Part shown: positions 1 to 6,266 of the stretch, piece after piece
Layout: the number at the start of each line of letters is the position of its first letter
Position numbering within the stretch: the first letter of the stretch is position 1
Assembly (NCBI GenBank): GCA_910578845.1
Contig: CAJTSL010000075.1
Location: forward strand, 1-13,689
From: an uncultured Lachnospiraceae bacterium
Lineage (GTDB): Bacteria; Bacillota; Clostridia; Lachnospirales; Lachnospiraceae
Length of the DNA: 13,689 nucleotides
Direction: 5' to 3'
Position numbers and translations under genes: made by a program
Notes under the pieces: model-generated
Database searches by the model: none
Told to the model about the DNA's origin: nothing
Seen by the model: only the letters and a program-made list of their open reading frames with translations

Positions 1-5
1 TTCGC

Positions 6-31
6 GGTTGAAAAATTTTTATTTTTCAACC
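6..31. repeat. Perfect 11-bp inverted repeat (hairpin)
   Basis: Arms at 6-16 (GGTTGAAAAAT) and 21-31 (ATTTTTCAACC) match perfectly around a 4-base T loop. Immediately to its right a minus-strand TATAAT (33-38) is seen, so the repeat would lie at the transcription start of a leftward promoter and could be an operator. The -35 region is poor (TGGGGA at 17-bp spacing). Neither strand has a clean T tract after the second arm, so a terminator role is less likely. Confidence 0.45.
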
Positions 32-61
32 TATTATACTATATATAACGTTCCATCCCCA

Positions 62-172
62 TTAAATGTCTTCAAATATTTTCTTAAATTTTTCATAATA
101 TTTTCTAACAAATTCGGGAACCCTTCCGGTAACGCTACCTGTCTCATCCAAAGAAACTATAACAACATAACC
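62..172 (-). pseudogene. Possible relic of a protein C-terminus (thioesterase-like tail)
   Basis: A 36-codon open frame runs leftward between two in-frame stops (173-175 and 62-64) with no credible start codon or ribosome binding site. Its translation begins GYVVIVSLDETGSVTG and ends in a Lys/Glu-rich helix (RKYYEKFKKIFEDI). The pattern of a hydrophobic strand, then LDE-G and a proline-containing tail, recalls the last strand and tail of hotdog-fold acyl-CoA thioesterases, but the match is from memory and short. If real, it is a 5'-truncated remnant left behind the bce module. It could also be chance. Confidence 0.25.
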
Positions 173-224
173 TTAACGGAATTCACCCACAACCTTAAGT
201 TAACCTTAAAGCTCGATTAACGGT
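169..224 (-). repeat. Phased short direct repeats (AACCTTAA x3)
   Basis: The octamer AACCTTAA occurs at 169-176, 191-198 and 202-209, spaced 22 and 11 bp apart, that is on one face of the helix. Read on the minus strand, the same stretch contains ACCGTTAAT (216-224), TAACTTAAG (194-202) and TCCGTTAAG (172-180) at exact 22-bp steps, which resembles the direct-repeat layout of LytTR-type regulator sites. A weak leftward -10 (TATAGT, 156-161) follows. The cluster overlaps the bceB stop codon. Whether any regulator binds here is unknown. Confidence 0.35.
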
Positions 225-2232
225 ACCTGACAATCCGGTAATATGTCCTAGCCGTTTTCCAATAACTTACAGCATACACAAGGGCGAAACAAGCGGAAGT
301 CCCAACTGCACACTTCTTCAATAACGTTACATGATAAAATGATATAATGATCATCAATTTCTCTACCATGAACATTCCGGCGAAAGTATGTGCCAAAGCA
401 AAGAAAAGCGGAAGCCCAAATACTAAGAATATTTGTTTTCTGATTGTTCCTTTGATCTCTTCTTCGCTCATGCCGACTTTCTGCATGATCGCAAAGCTTC
501 CTTCATCTTCATATCCTTCCGAGATCTGCTTATAATACATAATGATAATCAGGCATAAAAGAAAAGCAATCCCGAAAATAATACCGATGAATATCAAACT
601 TCCATACTCGGCATATACAAATTCCCTGTTCTCCATGCCGTTATAATACGCAAGATATCCGTTCTGCTGTTGCCCCCATACCGCAAGCTCCTCTACAAAC
701 GCCGTCCGGGACGCTTCCTCTCCATCCAACGAAATAGCAACTCTTTTATATCGGTTGTTTTCTATGAAAGAATCAATCTCTTCGACCCCGTTTTGCTTCG
801 CCCATTCACCCGCATACAACTCCAATGCCACTTCATCCGGCACGATTAGGGCATATCTTGCATTCAGCTTCTTATCCGCCTTCGGATAGGGATATAGCTC
901 CTGCACCTCTTTCTTGACAGTCCCGTCAATGCCCATAAAAGAAAACGTATCTTCTTTAAAACCGGCAGTATCTGCATAAATCAATATCTCATCTCCGGAT
1001 AAAGCTTCCTTTTCTCCGCTTATCTTTTCATATGACGAAAGTGTCATCATGACGACGTCGCAGTTTCTCTTATCATACCGCTTTTCTTTAGCAGGCACGA
1101 ACCGGTTCCCCTCCCTGGCACATGAAAAAGAGATAAAATCAAAAAGATCAGCGCGTTGTATCGTTAACGCATATTTATCGGCAAGCTCCTGCACTTCTTT
1201 TTCTATCAGTTCGTCATCCACGCTATCTTTCACCGTAAAATTCATACGCACATCATACGGGTGCAAACATGTTGCCGCATTTTCCAAATCCAAAGACACA
1301 AAAACAGTACAAATCAGCGTAACCAGGACCATTGTGGAGAAAATACAGATGTTAACAAGCCCTGCCGCGTTTTTCTTCATCCGGTAATACATCCCGGAAA
1401 TGGTGATAAAATTCTCCGCTTTGTAATATGCTTTCTTGTTCTTTCGTATATTTTTTAAAAACCAGACACTTCCGGATGTAAATACGAAATACGTGCCGAT
1501 AATCACCAGGAATACTGCCAGGAAGAAACTAATCAATATCATGTCATCCGCTTGCGCAGATATGGCGAAAAAATACCCGCCGCCAAGCACAAGGACACCG
1601 ACTAACGACCATAAAGCCAAAAACTTAGGCTCCTTTTCGCCTTTCTTCGCACCGCTTAGCAGTTCCGTTGGGCGTGACTTCCCGACCTCCCATAACTGAT
1701 TGACCAAAATAATCGCAAATACCCCCGCAAAATACTTTGCCGTTTCCAAAAAAGCTGATAACGTAAAGGTAAAATCTATATTTAGCGGCGCTCCGCATAA
1801 GCGTAGCAATAATACAAACAGCAGTTTAGAAAGCATGGTCCCAAACAGCACGCCGCCAAAGAGCGATACTATATAGAGCATCAGGTTTTCTAAAAACAGC
1901 ATCATACCGATATGCTTCTTCTCCAATCCAAGCAGGCTATAGAGACCAACCTCTTTCTTGCGCCTCTTTACGACAAAACTGCCTGCATAGAAGAGGAATG
2001 CCAGCAAAATAATCTGTAACAGTCCCTTGCCAAGCTCTAACATCATCCATGCGTATGCGTGATAAGGCAATATGGATATCAAGTCATTGTGTAAAATAGA
2101 CGTAAAGACAAAGTGCACAAATACTGAAAAAATTGCTGCAATCATGTAAGGAAAATAAACCATTCCATTCGTAAGGATTCCTTTCAACGCCATTTTAGGC
2201 AATAATTTCCACTTTTTCATATCATCCACCAT
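217..2232 (-). CDS. bceB: BceB-type ABC transporter permease (FtsX family)
   Basis: Membrane subunit of a Bce-type peptide-antibiotic transporter (bacitracin, lantibiotics and similar cell-wall-active peptides); the exact substrate cannot be read from sequence. The 671 residues give the BceB layout of ten membrane segments: one near 24-46, others at about 65-250, a seventh at 290-313, then a large extracellular domain at about 314-540, and three final segments near 543-567, 600-622 and 640-658. The large loop between segments 7 and 8 is the family hallmark and the place where specificity and sensing reside. An FtsX-like MQKVGMSEEEI stretch lies near 584-594. The gene starts 11 bp after the ATPase stop, so the two are co-transcribed. 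The ATG at 2232 sits directly against AAAGGA; the ATG at 2220 (MKKWKLL) has GGTGG 7 bases upstream and is an equally good start. Confidence 0.93.
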   Translation of the reverse strand: MVDDMKKWKLLPKMALKGILTNGMVYFPYMIAAIFSVFVHFVFTSILHNDLISILPYHAYAWMMLELGKGLLQIILLAFLFYAGSFVVKRRKKEVGLYSLLGLEKKHIGMMLFLENLMLYIVSLFGGVLFGTMLSKLLFVLLLRLCGAPLNIDFTFTLSAFLETAKYFAGVFAIILVNQLWEVGKSRPTELLSGAKKGEKEPKFLALWSLVGVLVLGGGYFFAISAQADDMILISFFLAVFLVIIGTYFVFTSGSVWFLKNIRKNKKAYYKAENFITISGMYYRMKKNAAGLVNICIFSTMVLVTLICTVFVSLDLENAATCLHPYDVRMNFTVKDSVDDELIEKEVQELADKYALTIQRADLFDFISFSCAREGNRFVPAKEKRYDKRNCDVVMMTLSSYEKISGEKEALSGDEILIYADTAGFKEDTFSFMGIDGTVKKEVQELYPYPKADKKLNARYALIVPDEVALELYAGEWAKQNGVEEIDSFIENNRYKRVAISLDGEEASRTAFVEELAVWGQQQNGYLAYYNGMENREFVYAEYGSLIFIGIIFGIAFLLCLIIIMYYKQISEGYEDEGSFAIMQKVGMSEEEIKGTIRKQIFLVFGLPLFFALAHTFAGMFMVEKLMIIISFYHVTLLKKCAVGTSACFALVYAVSYWKTARTYYRIVRYR

Positions 2233-2243
2233 TCCTTTCTTCC

Positions 2244-3101
2244 CTACTGTCCTGCAATCCCTAATGACTGTGCGCTATCTGCTTTCAGGAGCGTCCTTGC
2301 GCCATCTGCTCCGTCAGCATATACTTTATCCGCCACGGCTTCTTCACTGTTTTCTGTCTGCAGCACGGTAAGCGTATCCGAAATCATCTTATACATCGTC
2401 TCTTTGCTCTGTTCGCCACGATAAATCTGATGGAAGACACTGCCGTCTTTGATGAACAGGACACGCCCGGCATAGCTTGCGGCCTGTATGCTATGGGTCA
2501 CCATCAAGATCGTCTGCCCCTCTTTGTTAATCTCCTCGAAAAGGCTGAGCATTTTCTTAGACGCCCTCGAATCCAGCGCCCCTGTCGGCTCATCTGCCAG
2601 AATGATGTCCGGATTGGTAATCAGTGCCCGGCACGCCGCGGCACGCTGTTTCTGCCCACCGGAAACCTCATAAGGATACTTCTCTAAAATGTCTGCGATC
2701 GCAAGCTGTTTCGCAAGCGGCACAATCCGTTTTTCCATCTCTGTATGATCCTGCCCCGAGAGCACCATCGGCAAGAAAATATTGTCCTTGAGCGAAAGCG
2801 TATCTAACAGGTTAAAATCCTGAAAAATGAAACCGAGATGCTCTCTCCTAAAAGCGCATATCTCCCTATGTTTTATCTGCGACAGGTTCTGTCCCCGTAA
2901 AAGCACCTGCCCGCTTGTCGCCCGGTCCAAAGATGCCAGGATATTTAAAAGGGTCGTCTTGCCAGAACCAGACTCTCCCATGATTGCTACATATTCCCCC
3001 TCCTCAACGGAAAAGCTTACATCATTTAACGCCTGTACCTTTACCGATCCTAAACGCGCCGTATATACTTTCTTTACATTTTTCACTTCTAATATTGCCA
3101 T
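2244..3101 (-). CDS. bceA: BceA-type ABC transporter ATP-binding protein
   Basis: ATPase that powers the BceB permease at the inner face of the membrane. All nucleotide-binding motifs are intact: Walker A GESGSGKTT (42-50), Q-loop Gln94, signature VSGGQ (146-150), Walker B IILADE (166-171) with catalytic Glu171, and switch His203. The sequence is of the MacB/LolD/BceA class that partners FtsX-fold permeases. At 285 residues it is about 30 longer than usual; the extra tail after about residue 252 is Ala/Glu/Asp-rich and looks unstructured. The start is supported by AAGGTGG about 9 bases upstream. It follows bceS after a 137-bp spacer with a putative promoter and hairpin, so it may be induced separately from the regulators, as is typical for bceAB. 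Confidence 0.95.
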   Translation of the reverse strand: MAILEVKNVKKVYTARLGSVKVQALNDVSFSVEEGEYVAIMGESGSGKTTLLNILASLDRATSGQVLLRGQNLSQIKHREICAFRREHLGFIFQDFNLLDTLSLKDNIFLPMVLSGQDHTEMEKRIVPLAKQLAIADILEKYPYEVSGGQKQRAAACRALITNPDIILADEPTGALDSRASKKMLSLFEEINKEGQTILMVTHSIQAASYAGRVLFIKDGSVFHQIYRGEQSKETMYKMISDTLTVLQTENSEEAVADKVYADGADGARTLLKADSAQSLGIAGQ

Positions 3102-3157
3102 TGTGATAAACCACCTTTCTCTTATCTATTTTCATCCAAGACGGCTCTTGCCGTGCT

Positions 3158-3163
3158 TTTATA
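3158..3163 (-). promoter_or_regulatory. Candidate -10 of a bceAB promoter
   Basis: On the minus strand TATAAA lies about 57 bases upstream of the bceA start codon. No good -35 exists at 17 bp, which fits an activator-dependent promoter. The candidate BceR site lies upstream, centred near 3234. This is inferred from position and family behaviour. Confidence 0.35.
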
Positions 3164-3176
3164 GTAATAGCATAAA

Positions 3177-3223
3177 AGAAAAGGAAATGCGCTGCCATCG
3201 TTTCAGCTTACATTTCCTTTTCT
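3177..3223 (-). terminator. 13-bp inverted repeat between bceS and bceA (terminator or attenuator)
   Basis: Arms AGAAAAGGAAATG (3177-3189) and CATTTCCTTTTCT (3211-3223) pair perfectly. Inside the 21-base loop GCTG (3191-3194) can pair with CAGC (3204-3207). Read leftward, the second arm runs straight into a T-rich stretch (CTTTTCTTTTATG), so the RNA has the form of an intrinsic terminator, though its stem is poor in GC. It sits just after the bceS stop and could partly uncouple bceRS from bceAB transcription. It also overlaps the presumed -35 region of a bceAB promoter, so a protein-binding role is possible. Confidence 0.5.
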
Positions 3224-3241
3224 AAACTTACATTTCTGTCA
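3207..3241 (-). promoter_or_regulatory. Candidate BceR operator
   Basis: The decamer CTTACATTTC occurs twice, at 3207-3216 and 3227-3236, 20 bp apart (about two helical turns). The second copy is part of an inverted repeat TTACA-N4-TGTCA (3228-3241). That fits the TNACA-N4-TGTNA type of site I recall for BceR-like regulators. It overlaps the bceS stop codon and lies upstream of bceA, where a BceR-dependent promoter is expected. Assignment is by pattern and position only. Confidence 0.45.
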
Positions 3242-4273
3242 CATTCTATCAAATTTATCAAAATGGCCATATGGCACTTCTTCCGTGTCGTCTCTGGCAA
3301 ATCCAAGAATGACCTTCGTCCCTTCGCCGATACGGGACTCCACCTGGATCGTATGGGAAAGCCTGTCAAGGATCTGTTTACACAAGTAAAGGCCAATCCC
3401 TGTAGATTTTTGATCCAGCCGGCCATTATAGCCGGTGAAGCCACGTTCGAAAATCCTTGGCAAATCCTCCTGCCTGATACCAATCCCGCTGTCTTCAATG
3501 ACAATAAATGACGCATTTTCCCGCGTCTCCTGACCCAGTCTGTCCGTCCCGTAAATCCGAATGCCGCCCGTATATGTATATTTGAGCGCATTTGATAAAA
3601 TCTGCTCTATAACGAATGACATCCACTTTTCATCTGTTATCGCCTGTGCGCAAAACTCATCCATTGAAAAAGAAAGGCCGCTGCCGATAAATAGAATAGA
3701 ATACTTCTTTACCGCTTTCTTAACCATTGCATAGATATCCTGCTCCTGGAACAACAAATCCGATGAGAGAGAATCCAATCTGGCAAAATGCAGAGCCATC
3801 TCCGCATATTGTTCAATCTTAAAAAGCTCTTCTAAAGGCTGCTTCTCCCCTTGCAGCAAAAGCCGTAACGCCGCAATTGGCGTTTTAATCTGATGCGTCC
3901 ACATCGTATAGTAGTCTGTCATGTCCTGCTTCTTCCCGTCATATTTCGAAACAAGCGCAGATCCTTCCCGCTCCATAACACTGATTAAGTCACGGTACAA
4001 TTCATCCACATAGGAATTGCTATCTGCCAAATAGCAATAGCGTTCTCCACTTTTGTGGACAGCTTCCATCAGCATAATGCATTTCTTGCGATAGTGCGTA
4101 TAATCCCAGAGGCCATATAAGAACCCGAAAACGGCAAGCAAAAACACCGCATACAACATATTCGCATATGCGCCCTCATACCGGTAGAGCTTCGCTATCC
4201 CCAGCAAAAAAGCAATCATGGCTCCATCCAAAGCGACTACTCTGATATGCTCCTTACAATATGCCTTTATCAT
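3239..4273 (-). CDS. bceS: BceS-type intramembrane-sensing histidine kinase
   Basis: Sensor kinase that senses the activity of its partner ABC transporter rather than the drug itself and phosphorylates the adjacent regulator. Two membrane segments at the N-terminus (about 10-29 and 35-57) are joined by a very short loop, the hallmark of intramembrane sensors. From the start chosen here (344 residues) the phosphoacceptor is His127 in THQIKTPIA. The N box is LSNALKYT with Asn228, the G1 box DSGIGI starts at Asp261, an F-box-like IFERGF follows, and the G2 box is STGIGL. I chose the ATG at 4273 (MIKAYCKEH) because AAAAAAGGA lies 7 bases upstream and family members begin this way. An ATG at 4294 would add seven residues with a poorer site. 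It lies about 36 bp behind the regulator gene. Confidence 0.93.
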   Translation of the reverse strand: MIKAYCKEHIRVVALDGAMIAFLLGIAKLYRYEGAYANMLYAVFLLAVFGFLYGLWDYTHYRKKCIMLMEAVHKSGERYCYLADSNSYVDELYRDLISVMEREGSALVSKYDGKKQDMTDYYTMWTHQIKTPIAALRLLLQGEKQPLEELFKIEQYAEMALHFARLDSLSSDLLFQEQDIYAMVKKAVKKYSILFIGSGLSFSMDEFCAQAITDEKWMSFVIEQILSNALKYTYTGGIRIYGTDRLGQETRENASFIVIEDSGIGIRQEDLPRIFERGFTGYNGRLDQKSTGIGLYLCKQILDRLSHTIQVESRIGEGTKVILGFARDDTEEVPYGHFDKFDRM

Positions 4274-4309
4274 AGGCATTTCCTTTTTTCCCATGTCCTG
4301 CCACCAATA

Positions 4310-4984
4310 CTACCGATACAGTTGATAGCCTACTCCTTTTTTTGTTTTGACAAAATCATGAAGCCCTATGCTTTCTAATGACTTCCGTAAGCGGTTTATA
4401 TTCACGGTCAGCGTATTATCGTCAACAAAACATTCATTGTCCCATAATCGCTTCATAATATCTTCCCGCATCACAGTATTGCCTGCATTCTCGAATAGAA
4501 CCTGAAGTGTCCTGAATTCATTCTTGGACAGTTCTACCTTCTCTCCTTCATATAAAAGTGACATATCCGCCATATTCAAGATCACGCCATGATATTCCAA
4601 TACTGATGCCTGTTCCTGAAAGGAATACGCCCTCCGCAAAACCGCCTGCATCTTAGCCACTAGCACTTCCAAATCAAACGGCTTCGCCACAAAATCATCG
4701 CCGCCCATGTTCACCGCCATGATGATATTCATATTATCGGAAGCTGATGACAGGAAAAGAATAGGCACTTGGGAAATTTTGCGGATTTCTCCACACCAAT
4801 AATATCCATTATAGTAAGGGAGGCCGATATCCATCAGCACAAGATGGGGATTACATCTCGTAAAATCTGATAAGACATTGCTAAATTCAGAGACCGTTTC
4901 CACCTCATATCCCCATTTTTCCAAGTATTTGCTAACTTGCTTTGCAATAATAACGTCATCTTCCACCAATAATATGCGATACAC
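4310..4984 (-). CDS. bceR: BceR-type OmpR/PhoB-family response regulator
   Basis: DNA-binding partner of the downstream kinase; expected to activate the bceAB promoter. The receiver domain (about 1-118) has the acidic pocket Glu8/Asp9, phosphoacceptor Asp52 (LMDIGLP), Ser79/Ser80 at the switch position and Lys101 (AKPFD). The C-terminal winged helix (about 128-224) shows the usual LSKNEFRTLQVL and VDDNTLTVNINRLRKSL elements. At 224 residues it has the normal family length. The start is GTG at 4984, supported by GGAGG with 7-base spacing; no better ATG is available. It is the first gene of the bceR-bceS-bceA-bceB module. Confidence 0.95.
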   Translation of the reverse strand: MYRILLVEDDVIIAKQVSKYLEKWGYEVETVSEFSNVLSDFTRCNPHLVLMDIGLPYYNGYYWCGEIRKISQVPILFLSSASDNMNIIMAVNMGGDDFVAKPFDLEVLVAKMQAVLRRAYSFQEQASVLEYHGVILNMADMSLLYEGEKVELSKNEFRTLQVLFENAGNTVMREDIMKRLWDNECFVDDNTLTVNINRLRKSLESIGLHDFVKTKKGVGYQLYR

Positions 4985-5007
4985 GCTATCGCCTCCATTT
5001 CACTTAC

Positions 5008-5037
5008 TATATAGAATCATAATCCCAGAAATGCCAA
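5008..5037 (-). promoter_or_regulatory. Probable bceRS promoter
   Basis: On the minus strand TTGGCA (5032-5037, 5 of 6 consensus bases) is followed after 18 bp by TATATA (5008-5013), ending about 23 bases before the bceR GTG start. This would give a constitutive promoter for the regulators, separate from ribU. The -35 also forms one arm of a 7-bp inverted repeat (5031-5037 with 5055-5061) that spans the ribU stop and could be a weak terminator. Confidence 0.5.
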
Positions 5038-5046
5038 ACTTAGAGA

Positions 5047-5811
5047 TCAGGCGCTTGGCATACGGGTCTTAGAAGCTCTTCTCACGCTACTGCCCTCTTT
5101 CAAGACCGGGCTGAGTGATTTATATACAAGAAGCGTAACCACTGATACGCTTGCTCCTTTTATCAGGTTCAGCGGTGCTACCGCAAAACAGACGAAACTC
5201 GTAATATCCGTAATTGCCCCGTTAATTTCACTGCCCATGCCAATCAGCGCCTCGAGCGGCATGCCGTATAACTGCGCGAACTTCGGAAGCAGATAAACCG
5301 CATTGAACGCTGTGCCAAAAACCGTCATGCAGAGCGTACCCGTCACACTTCCGATGACTGCCGTCTTCTTATTCTTGCAAAACAGATATATAATAGATGC
5401 AGGCAGTATGAAGCTACAGCCTACCGCGAAATTGGCCAGTTCTCCTACAAACGCGGTAGATGTTGATTTCATTAAAAGCTTCAACACAATTTTGCAAAAC
5501 TCAATCATCACGCCAGCCGCCGGCCCAAACGCAAACGCCGCAACCAACGCCGGTAATTCGCTAAAATCCAGTTTATAAAATCCCGGTGCAAAAGGCATCG
5601 GAAGCTCAAATAACATCAAAATCGCAGAAATTGCGGAAAACATGCCTATCATGGCAATCTTCCTCGTACTCAAAATCCGCTCAGCAGACTCTTTCTTCTT
5701 CGCCGCGATTTTCTCCGCTGCATAGGCTATCAGAAAAAGCGCTGCGACCACCGCTAAAAACTCCAACAAAAAAATTACATTTTCCTGCATACTCTTCATT
5801 AATTCACTCAT
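5047..5811 (-). CDS. ribU: RibU-like riboflavin ECF transporter S component
   Basis: Substrate-binding membrane subunit of an energy-coupling-factor transporter; it binds riboflavin and needs the shared EcfA/EcfA'/EcfT module, which is not in this window. The protein has one extra N-terminal hydrophobic helix (about 11-31), a Lys-rich linker (36-50), then the six-helix S-component core. Conserved stretches include KLDFSELPALVAAFAFGP after the first core helix and STAFVGELANFAVG in the middle. At 254 residues it is longer than the compact RibU proteins. The specificity call rests mainly on the FMN riboswitch upstream, which strongly supports riboflavin. I start at the ATG at 5811, with GGAAGGAG 11 bases upstream; a TTG at 5832 lies inside that ribosome binding site and is unlikely. 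Confidence 0.93.
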   Translation of the reverse strand: MSELMKSMQENVIFLLEFLAVVAALFLIAYAAEKIAAKKKESAERILSTRKIAMIGMFSAISAILMLFELPMPFAPGFYKLDFSELPALVAAFAFGPAAGVMIEFCKIVLKLLMKSTSTAFVGELANFAVGCSFILPASIIYLFCKNKKTAVIGSVTGTLCMTVFGTAFNAVYLLPKFAQLYGMPLEALIGMGSEINGAITDITSFVCFAVAPLNLIKGASVSVVTLLVYKSLSPVLKEGSSVRRASKTRMPSA

Positions 5812-5859
5812 GTTACCATTTTCTCCTTCCAAACATTTGTCTTCATTTCATAAATTGAC

Positions 5860-5910
5860 AAAAAAGGAAGCCTTCGCTTTTATGCATCGGCGGCCTCACA
5901 ATGCATAAAA
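5860..5910 (-). other. Second hairpin region between the riboswitch terminator and ribU
   Basis: Two mutually exclusive structures can form in the leader RNA. One is a perfect 10-bp inverted repeat (5878-5887 TTTTATGCAT with 5901-5910). The other pairs GAGGCC (5892-5897, from the loop of the first) with GGCTTC (5867-5872), one G-U pair included, followed directly by a run of T (5860-5865), which looks like another intrinsic terminator. The role is inferred. Confidence 0.35.
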
Positions 5911-5937
5911 AAATCCCTGGACATAAAAATCCAGGGG
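5907..5937 (-). terminator. Intrinsic terminator of the FMN riboswitch
   Basis: On the minus strand the stem CCCTGGA/TCCAGGG (5930-5936 with 5915-5921) has an 8-base A/T loop and is followed by a tract of seven T (5907-5913). It lies about 24 bases after the aptamer 3' end, the standard place for the expression platform of an FMN riboswitch that stops transcription when FMN is bound. Confidence 0.85.
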
Positions 5938-5960
5938 ACGCTCACACAAAATAAAATGCA

Positions 5961-6212
5961 GCTTCTTCTTTCATCCAGACTTTACTGTTGGTTACGGATT
6001 TTAACCGTATCAGCTAATGACAGACAATTAAGATTCCAGGCATACAACCAACTAGGTTCCTGCCTTTCATTTTCCGCCATCAGGTCGTGGACTCGTCTTG
6101 CTCCCTGCTGCCCCGGCTCTATGTATTACATTCCCTGTGCATACACAATCGCCATTGCTGCGGCAAGCTTCACCACCAGTAGGGAATCGCACCCAACCCC
6201 GAAGAACTTACC
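5961..6212 (-). ncRNA. FMN riboswitch (RFN element)
   Basis: Cis-acting aptamer that senses flavin mononucleotide and controls ribU. Read leftward, the 5' part has CTTCGGGG then GGGTGCGATTCCC and ACTGGTGGT. The middle has AGTCCACGACC. The 3' part ends in AACCAACAGTAAAGTCTGGATG and GAAAGAAGAAG, all hallmark RFN segments in the right order. The terminal GAAGAA pairs with the initial TTCTTC to close P1. The insert between the 5' core and AGTCC is long, so one peripheral helix is extended. Confidence 0.93.
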
Positions 6213-6228
6213 TTTATGTATCGGCATT

Positions 6229-6257
6229 ATTGTAATACTGTTCCCCGGAAAATGCAA
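6229..6257 (-). promoter_or_regulatory. Probable promoter of the ribU leader
   Basis: TACAAT (6229-6234, minus strand) matches the -10 consensus at 5 of 6 bases; 17 bp upstream is a weak -35, TTGCAT (6252-6257). Transcription would begin around 6222, just before the riboswitch, and the promoter sits 10 bp beyond the stop codon of the preceding gene. No terminator is visible between that gene and ribU, so some read-through is possible. Confidence 0.5.
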
Positions 6258-6266
6258 GAATTTTTT

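Noticed and set aside
8..220. 70-codon plus-strand frame at the left edge
   Set aside because: Low-complexity, AT-driven translation covering hairpin and repeat DNA; no ribosome binding site or family resemblance.
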